Assembly: GCF_003050965.1 (NCBI RefSeq) | Contig: NZ_QAOU01000001.1 | Location: forward strand, 558,001 to 622,000 | Length of the DNA: 64,000 bases | From: Nitrosospira sp. Nsp2 | Lineage (GTDB): Bacteria; Pseudomonadota; Gammaproteobacteria; Burkholderiales; Nitrosomonadaceae | Reading direction: 5' to 3' | Shown here: piece by piece, positions 1-8,310 of the stretch | Layout of the letters: each line of letters starts with the position of its first letter | How positions within the stretch are numbered: the stretch's first letter is position 1 | Translations under genes and position numbers: made by a program | Notes under the pieces: model-generated | Told to the model about the DNA's origin: nothing | What the model saw: only the letters and a program-made list of their open reading frames with translations | Database searches by the model: none

Positions 1-69
1 AACATCGACCGCTTGCGCACTGGATGGACCTGGGTCGATCAGCAAGGTCGAGCCCAGCAAGACTATTGA
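1..69 (+). CDS. C-terminal end of a protein cut by the window edge
   Basis: Frame 1 is open from the first base to a TGA at 67-69 and encodes 22 residues ending in WTWVDQQGRAQQDY. The composition (Trp, Asp, Gln, Arg) is protein-like, but the piece is too short to assign to a family. It could also be a chance open frame. The next 200 bases (70-271) contain no gene that I can support. Confidence 0.3.
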   Translation, partial: NIDRLRTGWTWVDQQGRAQQDY

Positions 70-271
70 AGCGTACGGGGCCCGTCTGATCCAGGTGCCT
101 TTCAGTCGCCGAGTTCTGTGTGTAGAGACGTCCCGTCTGCCCGGCTGCAAGATTAAGCAACCCTGACTTGTGCTTGAAACATTTGTTCACCGCTCGTGGG
201 GTACTCCTGTGCGCCTTTCAGCGCCGCCTTTGGCAAGGCGCTACTGTCAGATTAAATTGAAACTGCTACAG

Positions 272-538
272 CTAATACTTGATATCACGACCTTCCTTGC
301 GGGCATCCTGCTTGGTGTCCCGCTTGTCCTGCCGACATTCCGCCCGAGTCTTTTCCTCTCCCGCACGACATTCGGCTTTGGTCTCTCTTGCCCCCTGACG
401 GGCGTCCTGCTTTATGTCTCGCGCTTCGCGACGTTGCTCGCCCTGTTCTGTCGCGTAGCTCGTCAAAGGTGCTATGAACAATGCCGTCGCTATGGCCAAG
501 TGAGATACGACAACTTGAAAACCAGCTTTCCTAGTCAT
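272..538 (-). CDS. Small secreted, highly charged repeat protein
   Basis: An 88-residue protein. I chose the ATG at 538 rather than the upstream ATG at 604 because it is preceded by AGGAGC with good spacing and is followed at once by a signal peptide: MTRK, a hydrophobic core, then cleavage after SYA. The mature part of about 60 residues is almost entirely Arg, Lys, Glu, Asp, Gln and Ala. It is built from near-repeats such as RDIKQDAR, RETKAECR, RAECRQDK and RDTKQDAR, and contains two Cys. It should form a charged amphipathic helix in the periplasm. No family is recognised. It is divergent from the DUF202 gene at 749. Confidence 0.65.
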   Translation of the reverse strand: MTRKAGFQVVVSHLAIATALFIAPLTSYATEQGEQRREARDIKQDARQGARETKAECRAGEEKTRAECRQDKRDTKQDARKEGRDIKY

Positions 539-748
539 GTTCTTGCTCCTTATATATAAGATCTGCTTGATCTTTACTGATCTGTCTGGCGTAGTGAATA
601 GCAAAATAAAGACCCCTTTTCACTAATATTAAACATAGGTGAAGTAGAACGGATAGTCAAAGCGTAAGCTCCCCCGTTTGAGAGATAAGCAGAAAATAGA
701 ACTTTTCGGCAGGATTTTGCTCGAGATTAAATCGAACAGGAGGTCAGG

Positions 749-1150
749 ATGACCATCCCAGATACGAAATCGACCAACATGCTTGCGCAAGACCGGACGG
801 ACCTCGCAGTAAGCCGCACCATGATGGCGGCGGACCGTTCATTGATGGCGTGGATCCGGACAGCGCTCTCCATGATCAGTTTTGGCTTCACCATTTACAA
901 AATTCTTCAAGGGTTCCAGGAGAGCGGGTTAAAGCTGCCCGCCGAACAGACACCACGGAATATCGGTCTGTTTCTGATCGGACTCGGCACCGCTTCAATG
1001 GTAATGGGTACGATTGCGTATTGGCAGACGTTCAAGGAACTCCGTCTGCTTCAGCATTTCCCGCTGTGGCGCCCGTCGTTTGTCGTCGCTCTGATCATGT
1101 CCGGTTTGGGTGTGTTTTTGTTCGTGGGTATTGTCGTCAAGGTGCTCTGA
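749..1150 (+). CDS. DUF202 (YidH-like) inner-membrane protein
   Basis: This 133-residue protein has the DUF202 layout. A polar N-terminus holds the conserved ADRSLMAWIRTALSMISFG segment (residues 28-46), which runs into the first membrane helix. Two further helices lie at about 71-92 and 110-132. AGGAGG stands eight bases before the ATG. DUF202 proteins are small inner-membrane proteins without a settled function. The gene appears to stand alone, since the 470 bases downstream contain no convincing gene. Confidence 0.85.
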   Translation: MTIPDTKSTNMLAQDRTDLAVSRTMMAADRSLMAWIRTALSMISFGFTIYKILQGFQESGLKLPAEQTPRNIGLFLIGLGTASMVMGTIAYWQTFKELRLLQHFPLWRPSFVVALIMSGLGVFLFVGIVVKVL

Positions 1151-1623
1151 ACATGAGCCCGAAATCCGGTATTCATGGAAACGGGTGCAGCGGCGGTGTG
1201 GCTTGCCTTCGCATTCCTCGCTGGCACTTATACAACTTCCCTGCACCCCGCCGATCCCTTGCCGAATCCGTGTCCGAGCCTCTGCGGTATGAAGTCATGC
1301 CGTCTACTCTATTGCATTAACCGGCATTCTGGCGTTTACGGGCGCGTGCCGTTGGCCCTGCCGCATCACGCGCTGACCCTTCGAATGGCTTTCCTCTCGG
1401 GGCAAATCATCATGAACAGCGCCGTAATGGATCGGCGTCAGAAAAAGATGGGCGGATTCTTTCATTCATGACCCGTGGGATCATCTATGCTTTGATTGTG
1501 TTGCCGTCGTGTTAACAAAGCAACAGGGCAACGGGGAAGGGTTTGGAGGGTTACTAATCAGGAAGCAAACCGTGCAATAGGCTTCTTTGGCTTAAAAGGG
1601 ATTTTTACCCTTGGAACCATGAT
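1151..1623. other. Gene-poor stretch, possibly decayed coding sequence
   Basis: No convincing gene. A plus-strand frame from 1175 to 1471 begins with a hydrophobic segment (VWLAFAFLAGTY) and then turns into Cys/His-rich sequence that does not look like a protein. A different frame near 1316-1370 reads LTGILAFTGA. This could be a small membrane-protein gene broken by frameshifts, but I cannot name it. No promoter or terminator stands out. Confidence 0.3.
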
Positions 1624-2001
1624 ATGGACGACATCTGGATGCGCGTTGTGGAGAACATAGGCGATCGGACGAGCGGGCCGATGAAACTGAGATTTATTCT
1701 GGAACCGGTAATGGCTTCGATCTTCGCGATCACCTCGGGCTTGAATGATGCCAAGGCGGGCAAGCCGCCCTATTTCTGGTCCCTCATTGCCGATCCCACG
1801 CAGCGGGCGGATATGGTCCGCGATGGATGGAAGAGCGTCGGCAAGGTTTTTGTAATAGCGCTGGTTCTCGATGTCGTGTACCAGATAATGGTGTTGCGTT
1901 TCGTATATCCGGGGGAGGCGATCATTGTCGCGTTCGGTCTCGCAATCGTGCCATACCTGATCCTGCGCGGACTGGTCAATCGTCTTAGCTCCAAGAAATG
2001 A
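1624..2001 (+). CDS. Conserved-looking small membrane protein of unknown function
   Basis: A 125-residue protein. Residues 1-70 are amphipathic and soluble-like and include FILEPVMASIFAITSGLNDA. Two hydrophobic segments follow at about 74-93 (VFVIALVLDVVYQIMVLRFV) and 97-116 (AIIVAFGLAIVPYLILRGLV), and the tail is basic. The combination suggests a small inner-membrane protein with a cytosolic N-terminus. No ribosome-binding site is obvious before the ATG, so the start is provisional. I recognise the general type from proteobacterial genomes but not a named family. It stands 190 bases before the sulfatase maturase. Confidence 0.6.
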   Translation: MDDIWMRVVENIGDRTSGPMKLRFILEPVMASIFAITSGLNDAKAGKPPYFWSLIADPTQRADMVRDGWKSVGKVFVIALVLDVVYQIMVLRFVYPGEAIIVAFGLAIVPYLILRGLVNRLSSKK

Positions 2002-2193
2002 TCGGGCCCGCATATCATCCGTGTCGCGGTTCATCCCCTTTCTACTGGAAACCAGATAGACAGTGGATAGAACCCTTGCGTCACACCAATAACATGCCGG
2101 CGAGACTCCCGATTGCAGGCGGGCTTCTGCACCACGCGGGGGAGGCCTATCTCCAAAGCGGCGCCCGACTGTTTTTCACCAAGGATAATTCGA

Positions 2194-3435
2194 ATGCAAA
2201 CTCCCCTGCCTGACTTTCATCTGCTGGCGAAACCGGCGGGTGCAGCCTGCAACCTGGGCTGCCAGTACTGCTTTTTCCTGTCCAAGGAAAACCTTTATCC
2301 CCGCGAAAGTCCGCTCATGGACGAGGCGTTGCTGGACACCTACATCCGGCAACTGATGGAATCGTCGCCCGGTCCGCAGGTCGATATCGCCTGGCAAGGC
2401 GGCGAGCCGATGTTGCGGGGGCTGGACTTCTACCGACGCTCCGTGCAGCTCGCCAACCAGTACCGAAAGCCGAATCAGCGCATTCTCCACACCATGCAAA
2501 CGAATGGGACGCTGGTGGATGACGAATGGGCGGTCTTCTTTAAGGAAAACAATTACCTGGTTGGGATCAGCGTAGACGGGCCTCGCGCGCTGCACGATGC
2601 ATACCGGGTCAACAAGCAAAACGAAGGCAGCTTTGACGACGTAATACGTGGCTGGAACTGCCTGCGCAAGCATGACGTCGATGTCAACATCCTTTGCACC
2701 ATTCATGCCGCAAATGCAGACCATCCCCTGGAGGTATACCGCTTTTTTCGTGACGAGTTGCAGGCACAGTACATCCAGTTCATTCCTATTGTCGAGCGTG
2801 CCACACCGGAAACAATCGCCCTCGCCAACCAGGGCTGGGGTGGCCAAAAAGGTACGGACCGGCCACTGTATAAACAGGAGGGCAATCTGGTGACTGAACG
2901 CACGGTGAAGGCCGGGCAGTTCGGACAATTCTTGATCAGCATATTCGATGAGTGGGTGCAGCGCGACGTCGGCAAAGTGTATGTCACGACCTTCGACGTC
3001 GCTCTCGGCAGCTGGCTTGGACAGCACAATGCCTGCATTGTTGCCCCAACCTGTGGCAGCGCCCTGGTGCTGGAGCACAACGGCGATGTGTACTCCTGTG
3101 ACCATTATGTCGAGCCCGATCACAAGCTAGGTAATATCAGGGAAACCCCGCTCAAGACGCTCGTATCATCCGAAAAGCAACGCCGCTTCGGCCAGAGCAA
3201 ATACGACACACTGCCCAAGTATTGCAAGGAGTGCCCGGTCCTGTTCGCCTGTTATGGCGAATGCCCGCGCAATCGTTTCATCAAGACTCCCGACGGGGAA
3301 GATGGTTTGAACTATCTTTGCGCCGGCTACAAGGCGTTCTTCATCCACATCGACAAGCCGATGAAGGCCATGGCCAGCCTGGTGCGGCAGGGCAGATACG
3401 CCGATGAGATCATGCAAATGCCGCGCGGCACCTGA
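2194..3435 (+). CDS. Anaerobic sulfatase-maturating enzyme (radical SAM/SPASM)
   Basis: This 413-residue radical-SAM enzyme converts the active-site Cys (or Ser) of sulfatases to formylglycine in the cytosol using S-adenosylmethionine and Fe-S clusters. The [4Fe-4S] motif is CNLGCQYC (C19, C23, C26). The C-terminal SPASM region carries further Cys, including CGSALVLEHNG, YSCDHYV and CKECPVLFACYGECPRNRF. The start at 2194 is preferred over upstream frames: AAGGAT precedes it and TPLPDFHLLAKPAGAACN is the usual family opening. The length fits the family. It lies 272 bases before an arylsulfatase with a CSPTR motif, its probable substrate; a second Cys-type sulfatase is at 17901. Confidence 0.9.
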   Translation: MQTPLPDFHLLAKPAGAACNLGCQYCFFLSKENLYPRESPLMDEALLDTYIRQLMESSPGPQVDIAWQGGEPMLRGLDFYRRSVQLANQYRKPNQRILHTMQTNGTLVDDEWAVFFKENNYLVGISVDGPRALHDAYRVNKQNEGSFDDVIRGWNCLRKHDVDVNILCTIHAANADHPLEVYRFFRDELQAQYIQFIPIVERATPETIALANQGWGGQKGTDRPLYKQEGNLVTERTVKAGQFGQFLISIFDEWVQRDVGKVYVTTFDVALGSWLGQHNACIVAPTCGSALVLEHNGDVYSCDHYVEPDHKLGNIRETPLKTLVSSEKQRRFGQSKYDTLPKYCKECPVLFACYGECPRNRFIKTPDGEDGLNYLCAGYKAFFIHIDKPMKAMASLVRQGRYADEIMQMPRGT

Positions 3436-3707
3436 GATCGCCTGAGGCGGCGGCCGGCCGCGGCTGTAATTGTAGTAATCGGGACGAATGAAGAATGGTG
3501 GCCAAGACTGTGTATACAGCGGTGGCGCTGGTAATTTTTCGGTAGCGATTTAGAAACCTGCTAGTCTGAAGTATGGCCTGACGTCCCTCATTCTCTTTCC
3601 CGTGGTTCGTCCAGCCATTCTCTTTCGCTAACGGAGCTGGTGCGTACGGTTCGACGCCTGAGCGGACTGGCATAACAAGTTACAAAAAAAATCAGGGAGG
3701 CAGGAAC

Positions 3708-6062
3708 ATGGCACTCAACGAATACACACCCGGAACCGCTTTTCCCGGCACCCTCGGCCGAACGTTCGATGTCTCCAGCCCGGCCTGGCCCCGACCGCTG
3801 CGCGCCAAGGAAGGCGCACCCAACGTTTTGTTCATCGTGCAGGACGACACCGGCTTCGCCCAGATGGGCTGTTATGGCAGTCCCATCGAGACGCCGAACA
3901 TCGACGCGCTGGCGAAAGGGGGCCTGCTCTTCAACAATATGCACACCACGGCGCTGTGTTCGCCCACCCGCTCTTGCATCCTGACGGGACGCAACCATCA
4001 CTCCAACGCCATGTCCTGCATCACCGAGGGATCCACCGGCTATCCGAGCGGAAACGGCAACATCCCGTTCGAGAACGGGTTCCTCTCGGAGATGCTGCTC
4101 CAGCACGGCTACAATACCTATGCGATTGGGAAATGGCACCTGACGCCCGCAGATCAGATATCGGCGGCAGGCCCGTACGATCGCTGGCCACTGGGACGGG
4201 GCTTCGAGCGTTATTATGGTTTTCTCGGCGGGGATACGCATCAGTACTACCCCGAGCTGATATACGACAACCACAGCGTTGAGGCGGAGAAAACGCCGGA
4301 GGAAGGTTACCACCTGACAGAGGATCTGGTCGACAAGGCCATCAGCTTCATTGCCGACTCCAAGCAGGTTGCACCGAACAAGCCCTTCTTCCTCCACTTT
4401 GCCCCCGGCGCGATGCATGCACCGCATCACGTGCCGAAGGAGTGGGCCGACAAATACAAGGGCAAATTCGACGACGGCTGGGACGCGTATCGCGAAAAGA
4501 CGTTTGCGCGGCAGAAGGAACTGGGCATCATTCCGCAGGACGCACAGCTCTCGCGCCACGATCCGGACGTGCCGGACTGGGGCACACTGTCGCCAGAAGA
4601 GAAGCGGCTTTATGCCCGGATGATGGAGGTTTTCGCCGGGTTCCTGACCCACACCGACTACCATTACGGCCGCCTGTTCGATTTCCTGAAGACGATCGGC
4701 GAATGGGAAAATACGATCATCATGTTCATCTCGGACAACGGCGCCAGCGCGGAAGGCGGACCGTCCGGATCGGTCAATGAGATCAAGTTCTTCAATAACG
4801 TGCAAGATTCGCTGAAAGAGAATTTGGAGAAGATCGACGAGCTGGGCGGGCCGTCGACCTTCAATCACTATCCGTGGGGCTGGACCTTCGCGGGGAATAC
4901 CCCGTTCCGGCGCTGGAAGCGCGAGACTTACCGCGGTGGCATCAGCGATCCGTTCATCGTGCACTGGCCGAAGGGAATCAAGGCGAAGGGGGAGGTGCGT
5001 ACGCAGTTTGCCCACGCCATTGATATGGTTCCCACCGTGCTCGAGATGCTCGGTATCGACGCCCCCGCCTCCATCGCGGGGGTGACCCAGTCCCCGATCC
5101 ACGGCCACAGCTTCGCGCACGTGCTGGACAACGCCGACGCTCCCACCCGGCACCTCACCCAATACTTCGAGATGATGGGGCACCGGTCGATCTACCACGA
5201 AGGCTGGCGTGCAGTATGCCCATGGCCGGGGACGTCATTCAAGGAGTCGGGCGCCTTCTTCGGCGCGCCGATCGACAAGGATAAGCTGACCGAACTGGAT
5301 GCCAAGGGCTGGGAGCTGTATCACATCACGGAAGATGTTGCGGAAAATCACGACCTGGCAGCTGAGAACCGGGCGAAACTCATCGAGCTGATCGCCATGT
5401 GGTATGTCGAGGCTGGCAAGTACAATGTCCTGCCGATAGACAGCCGCGGCACGTTGCGCTTTGCTGACGAGCGTCCCCAGATTGCGGTCGGGCGGACCAG
5501 CTATACCTACTATCCGGGCACACAAGCGATTCCAGCGAACGCAGGCCCCAATGTGGTGAACCGACCCCACAGTATCACGGCCGATGTCGAGATTCCCAAG
5601 GGTGGCGCGGAAGGGGCGCTGCTCTCAGCCGGCGATGTCCAGGCCGGATATGCCTTCTATGTGCAGGGCGGCAAGCTCCATTACGTCTACAACTATGTCG
5701 GCAACCAGTTCTTTCACGCTGAATCAAACGTCCCGGTTCCAGAGGGACGCCACGAGCTGCGCTTCGAGTTCGAGGTGACCGGCGCTCCGGACATCAAGCA
5801 CGGCAAGGGTGTGCCGGGAAGCGGGCAGCTCTACATCGATGGCGAGATGGTCGGGCAAGTCGACATTCCTGTGACGATGCCAATCATGCTCGGTATCGGC
5901 GGTGGCATTGTATGCGGTGCCGACACTGGCTCTCCGGTTTGGGACAAGTACGAGCCGCCGTTCAAGTTCACCGGCACGCTTTATAGCGCGACTGTGGACG
6001 TGAGCGGAGAGCTGATCAAGGACGATGAACAGGCCTTGAAAATCATTATGGCGCGGCAGTAA
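3708..6062 (+). CDS. Arylsulfatase (Cys-type, alkaline phosphatase superfamily)
   Basis: A 784-residue sulfatase that hydrolyses sulfate esters. The metal site is visible in NVLFIVQDDTGFAQMGCYG (D46, D47). The formylglycine motif is LCSPTRSCILTGRNHHSN, with C84 as the residue to be modified, followed by GKWHLTP. ISDNGAS near residue 345 completes the metal site. The C-terminal third after about residue 580 is the beta-sandwich extension of this long subgroup and ends FTGTLYSATVDVSGE...ALKIIMARQ. There is no signal peptide, so a cytosolic location is likely unless export is by another route. GGGAGGCAGGAAC precedes the ATG. The maturase is immediately upstream in the same direction. Confidence 0.92.
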   Translation: MALNEYTPGTAFPGTLGRTFDVSSPAWPRPLRAKEGAPNVLFIVQDDTGFAQMGCYGSPIETPNIDALAKGGLLFNNMHTTALCSPTRSCILTGRNHHSNAMSCITEGSTGYPSGNGNIPFENGFLSEMLLQHGYNTYAIGKWHLTPADQISAAGPYDRWPLGRGFERYYGFLGGDTHQYYPELIYDNHSVEAEKTPEEGYHLTEDLVDKAISFIADSKQVAPNKPFFLHFAPGAMHAPHHVPKEWADKYKGKFDDGWDAYREKTFARQKELGIIPQDAQLSRHDPDVPDWGTLSPEEKRLYARMMEVFAGFLTHTDYHYGRLFDFLKTIGEWENTIIMFISDNGASAEGGPSGSVNEIKFFNNVQDSLKENLEKIDELGGPSTFNHYPWGWTFAGNTPFRRWKRETYRGGISDPFIVHWPKGIKAKGEVRTQFAHAIDMVPTVLEMLGIDAPASIAGVTQSPIHGHSFAHVLDNADAPTRHLTQYFEMMGHRSIYHEGWRAVCPWPGTSFKESGAFFGAPIDKDKLTELDAKGWELYHITEDVAENHDLAAENRAKLIELIAMWYVEAGKYNVLPIDSRGTLRFADERPQIAVGRTSYTYYPGTQAIPANAGPNVVNRPHSITADVEIPKGGAEGALLSAGDVQAGYAFYVQGGKLHYVYNYVGNQFFHAESNVPVPEGRHELRFEFEVTGAPDIKHGKGVPGSGQLYIDGEMVGQVDIPVTMPIMLGIGGGIVCGADTGSPVWDKYEPPFKFTGTLYSATVDVSGELIKDDEQALKIIMARQ

Positions 6063-6203
6063 GCACATTGGATCGCCAAACCAGGTCGGGCTGCCGATCC
6101 TCTGCAATCGCCCGACAAAAGGAACGAAACAAGGAGGATTTACGACCCCAATTGCATGGCTTACAAGTGCTGAGGGGCGTGTCTGTTTCTCCATCCGCTT
6201 GTC

Positions 6204-6323
6204 CTGACGGAGAAGCGGACCTTCCATTTTACCGGCGCGATCAAACGGGTCATTGTCGACGGGAGCGGCGGGCACGTCGAGGATTACCAAGCCCGGATGC
6301 ACATCGCCCTCGCCAAACAGTGA
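6204..6323 (+). pseudogene. Relic of a second arylsulfatase C-terminus
   Basis: Forty bases of junk after the arylsulfatase stop are followed by a region whose frame, read from 6204 to the TGA at 6321, ends FTGAIKRVIVDGSGG...ARMHIALAKQ. This aligns residue by residue with the end of the preceding sulfatase (FTGTLYSATVDVSGE...KIIMARQ). Only about 39 codons remain, with a stop close upstream and no start. I read it as the tail of a deleted tandem sulfatase copy. Confidence 0.7.
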
Positions 6324-6333
6324 GATTGTGTCG

Positions 6334-7208
6334 ATGGACTTGTCTCTTGCACAAATCCTCGGGTTGGTGCTGAAAGCATGCATCCTCACGACCATATTCG
6401 CGTTGGCCTCAAGGCAGCCTGGGCGGACGTCGCCTACTTGTTGCGCCGGCCGGGGCTGCTCTCGCGTTCGCTGCTCGCTATGTATGTGCTGACGCCGCTG
6501 GCCGCCATGCTGCTTGTGCTCGTTTTCCCGGCGCCTCGGGTGGTGGGAAGTGCGGTATTGCTGATGGCTATCTCGGCCGGCGCTCCCCTGCTGCCGAAGA
6601 CGTTGTTCAAGCTCGGCGCAAACCCGTCTTATGTCTATAGTCTGTCGGTCATTGCGGCGTTGCTCGCAATCGTCACCGTACCGGTTTCGCTCACCATCCT
6701 CAGCGCCATCTTCCACAGATCCGCCAGCATCGCGGCAAGTGAGGTAGCCTACACGATCTCGACGGCATTTCTCGTGCCCCTGCTCGCCGGCATGGTGGCG
6801 CGCCACCTGTCGCCGACGCTGGCCGAGCGCATCAGCGACCCGATTATCAACACGGGAAACATCATTCTGTTAGGTCTGGTTGTGCTCATTGTGGCGACCA
6901 ATCTCTCCGCTATTCTTGCAGTGGGCCCCTCGGCGTTCGCGATCATTGTGATGATGACATTTGCCGCATTGGGGATCGGCCATGCCCTGGGCGGACCAGA
7001 TCCGAACGACCGTACCGCGCTGGCCATCGCTTGTGCGAGTCGCTTTCCCGCGCTCGTGTTGCTTATAGCCTCGCTGAACTCTCCCGGCATCAAGCCGCTG
7101 CCGGTCGTCGCAGCCTACTTGTTATTTTCCAACTTGGCGGCTATCCCTTATATGCGCTGGCGCGCGTCCCTACGTAAAAGCATAGGCGGCGGCGCGATCA
7201 AATACTGA
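6334..7208 (+). pseudogene. Bile-acid:sodium symporter-like (BASS) transporter with an N-terminal frameshift
   Basis: The frame open from 6378 encodes a multi-helix membrane protein (about eight hydrophobic segments, including SAVLLMAISAGAPLLPKTL). Its predicted start, MHPHDHIRVGLKAAW, is poor. The other frame from an ATG at 6334 gives MDLSLAQILGLVLKACILTT, a good first helix, and would join as IFAL-GLKAAWADV if one G were restored in the TTGGCC near 6409. The intact reading resembles BASS-type transporters, which carry an LGL(K/R)A segment here. The shift is either a real lesion or a sequencing error. The gene follows the sulfatase relic by 10 bases, so a sulfatase/organic-anion-uptake unit may once have existed. 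Confidence 0.6.
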
Positions 7209-7366
7209 TGCAGCGCAACAGTGAGGATAGTGCCCTGCCAGTTATCATTCCTATGCCGTTGGGGATCCTCGACAGCAGCAGGACGTGAACTATACCTGCG
7301 TCTTGTTATGATCTACACTTGGATTGTGGGACGACGAAGATAATTTCTTCCGTAGATTTAGTGGGG

Positions 7367-8221
7367 ATGAATATGAGCAATGCCTTGATCATGCGAACGG
7401 CTTATGTTTGGGTAACACCAGCGTTCGTGTCAGGTGCGCCTGTCGATCACACCTGGGTGACCACTTACGATAATCAAGTTACACCGTTGCCCGATGTCGA
7501 GTCCGTCGACGCGCTCGGGGAGCGTTACTGGTTTTGTTGGGGCAGCTTCCACGCCGATGGAAATCCGGCCACCCCTCTGCGCTCAGGCACGGTGAACGTT
7601 CCATTCGCTGAGTGCCTGGTACGGCCCAACGCCGATTCACGAGTAGATAGCTCCGCACGGGGAACAATATTTACATACGGTGCTGACGGTGTTTGTCATC
7701 AACTTGCCAATCAGGTACTTTGGGCATCAAAAGACAGGACGGGTGTTCCGTTGACAACAGCTGGCTCAAATGGGTACAAGGCAAGTGTATTCTTTTACCG
7801 GATGTACGGTCGGGAGAAAGAAGCCTGGAACGACAAGAAAACGAGTTGTACTGCAAACCCTGTCCGCGGTGGGAGCGGGGGAGGGGGAGGTGGAGGTCGC
7901 GATGAAATGACAAACAATGGTGACGACGATTTCGATAGAGATGCCCGGCGGATTCTTCCACCGACCCGTTTTGCGGAACTGAAAGCGCTACGAGAACGGT
8001 TTGGTGCAGAATTGCAGCTTGAGGCGGAAGCGAAAATCAACCTGACGCCCGGCGAGCAGGCTGCAGCCGAGATAAACGTAGCAATTAATATCTATTTGCA
8101 CGAGGTCGCGAAATTGCTGAGCAGAAGTGAGTTCGAGTCATTGTTTGGCTTTCCGCCGGAGCAACCTATTGAATTGGTAGACCGGAAGATGGTTCGTGCT
8201 GATAAGGAGGTGGACCGTTAA
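7367..8221 (+). CDS. Two-part protein of unknown function with a poly-Gly linker
   Basis: About 284 residues from the ATG at 7367; a TTG at 7319 would add 16 residues. The N-terminal part (about 170 residues) is rich in Trp, Tyr and His: YVWVTPAFVSGAPVDHTWV, YWFCWGSFHADGN, TYGADGVCHQLANQVLW. The spacing of conserved-looking His and Cys is compatible with a catalytic or metal site, but I do not recognise the fold. A glycine linker (GGSGGGGGGGR) leads to a helical C-terminal part rich in Glu and Ala that ends SEFESLFGFPPEQPIELVD. No signal peptide is evident. It stands alone, with the convergent glycosidase downstream. Confidence 0.6.
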   Translation: MNMSNALIMRTAYVWVTPAFVSGAPVDHTWVTTYDNQVTPLPDVESVDALGERYWFCWGSFHADGNPATPLRSGTVNVPFAECLVRPNADSRVDSSARGTIFTYGADGVCHQLANQVLWASKDRTGVPLTTAGSNGYKASVFFYRMYGREKEAWNDKKTSCTANPVRGGSGGGGGGGRDEMTNNGDDDFDRDARRILPPTRFAELKALRERFGAELQLEAEAKINLTPGEQAAAEINVAINIYLHEVAKLLSRSEFESLFGFPPEQPIELVDRKMVRADKEVDR

Positions 8222-8310
8222 TGGGGGGCGCGTCTCGTTCAGTATCTGATCACCCTTGATCTACCGACCTCGCAGATCATCCCGATAGGCCCATGCTTCA
8301 GATCGGTGCG

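Noticed and set aside
3588-5198. 536-codon minus-strand frame opposite the arylsulfatase
   Set aside because: The plus strand carries all sulfatase motifs; the antisense frame is a high-GC shadow.
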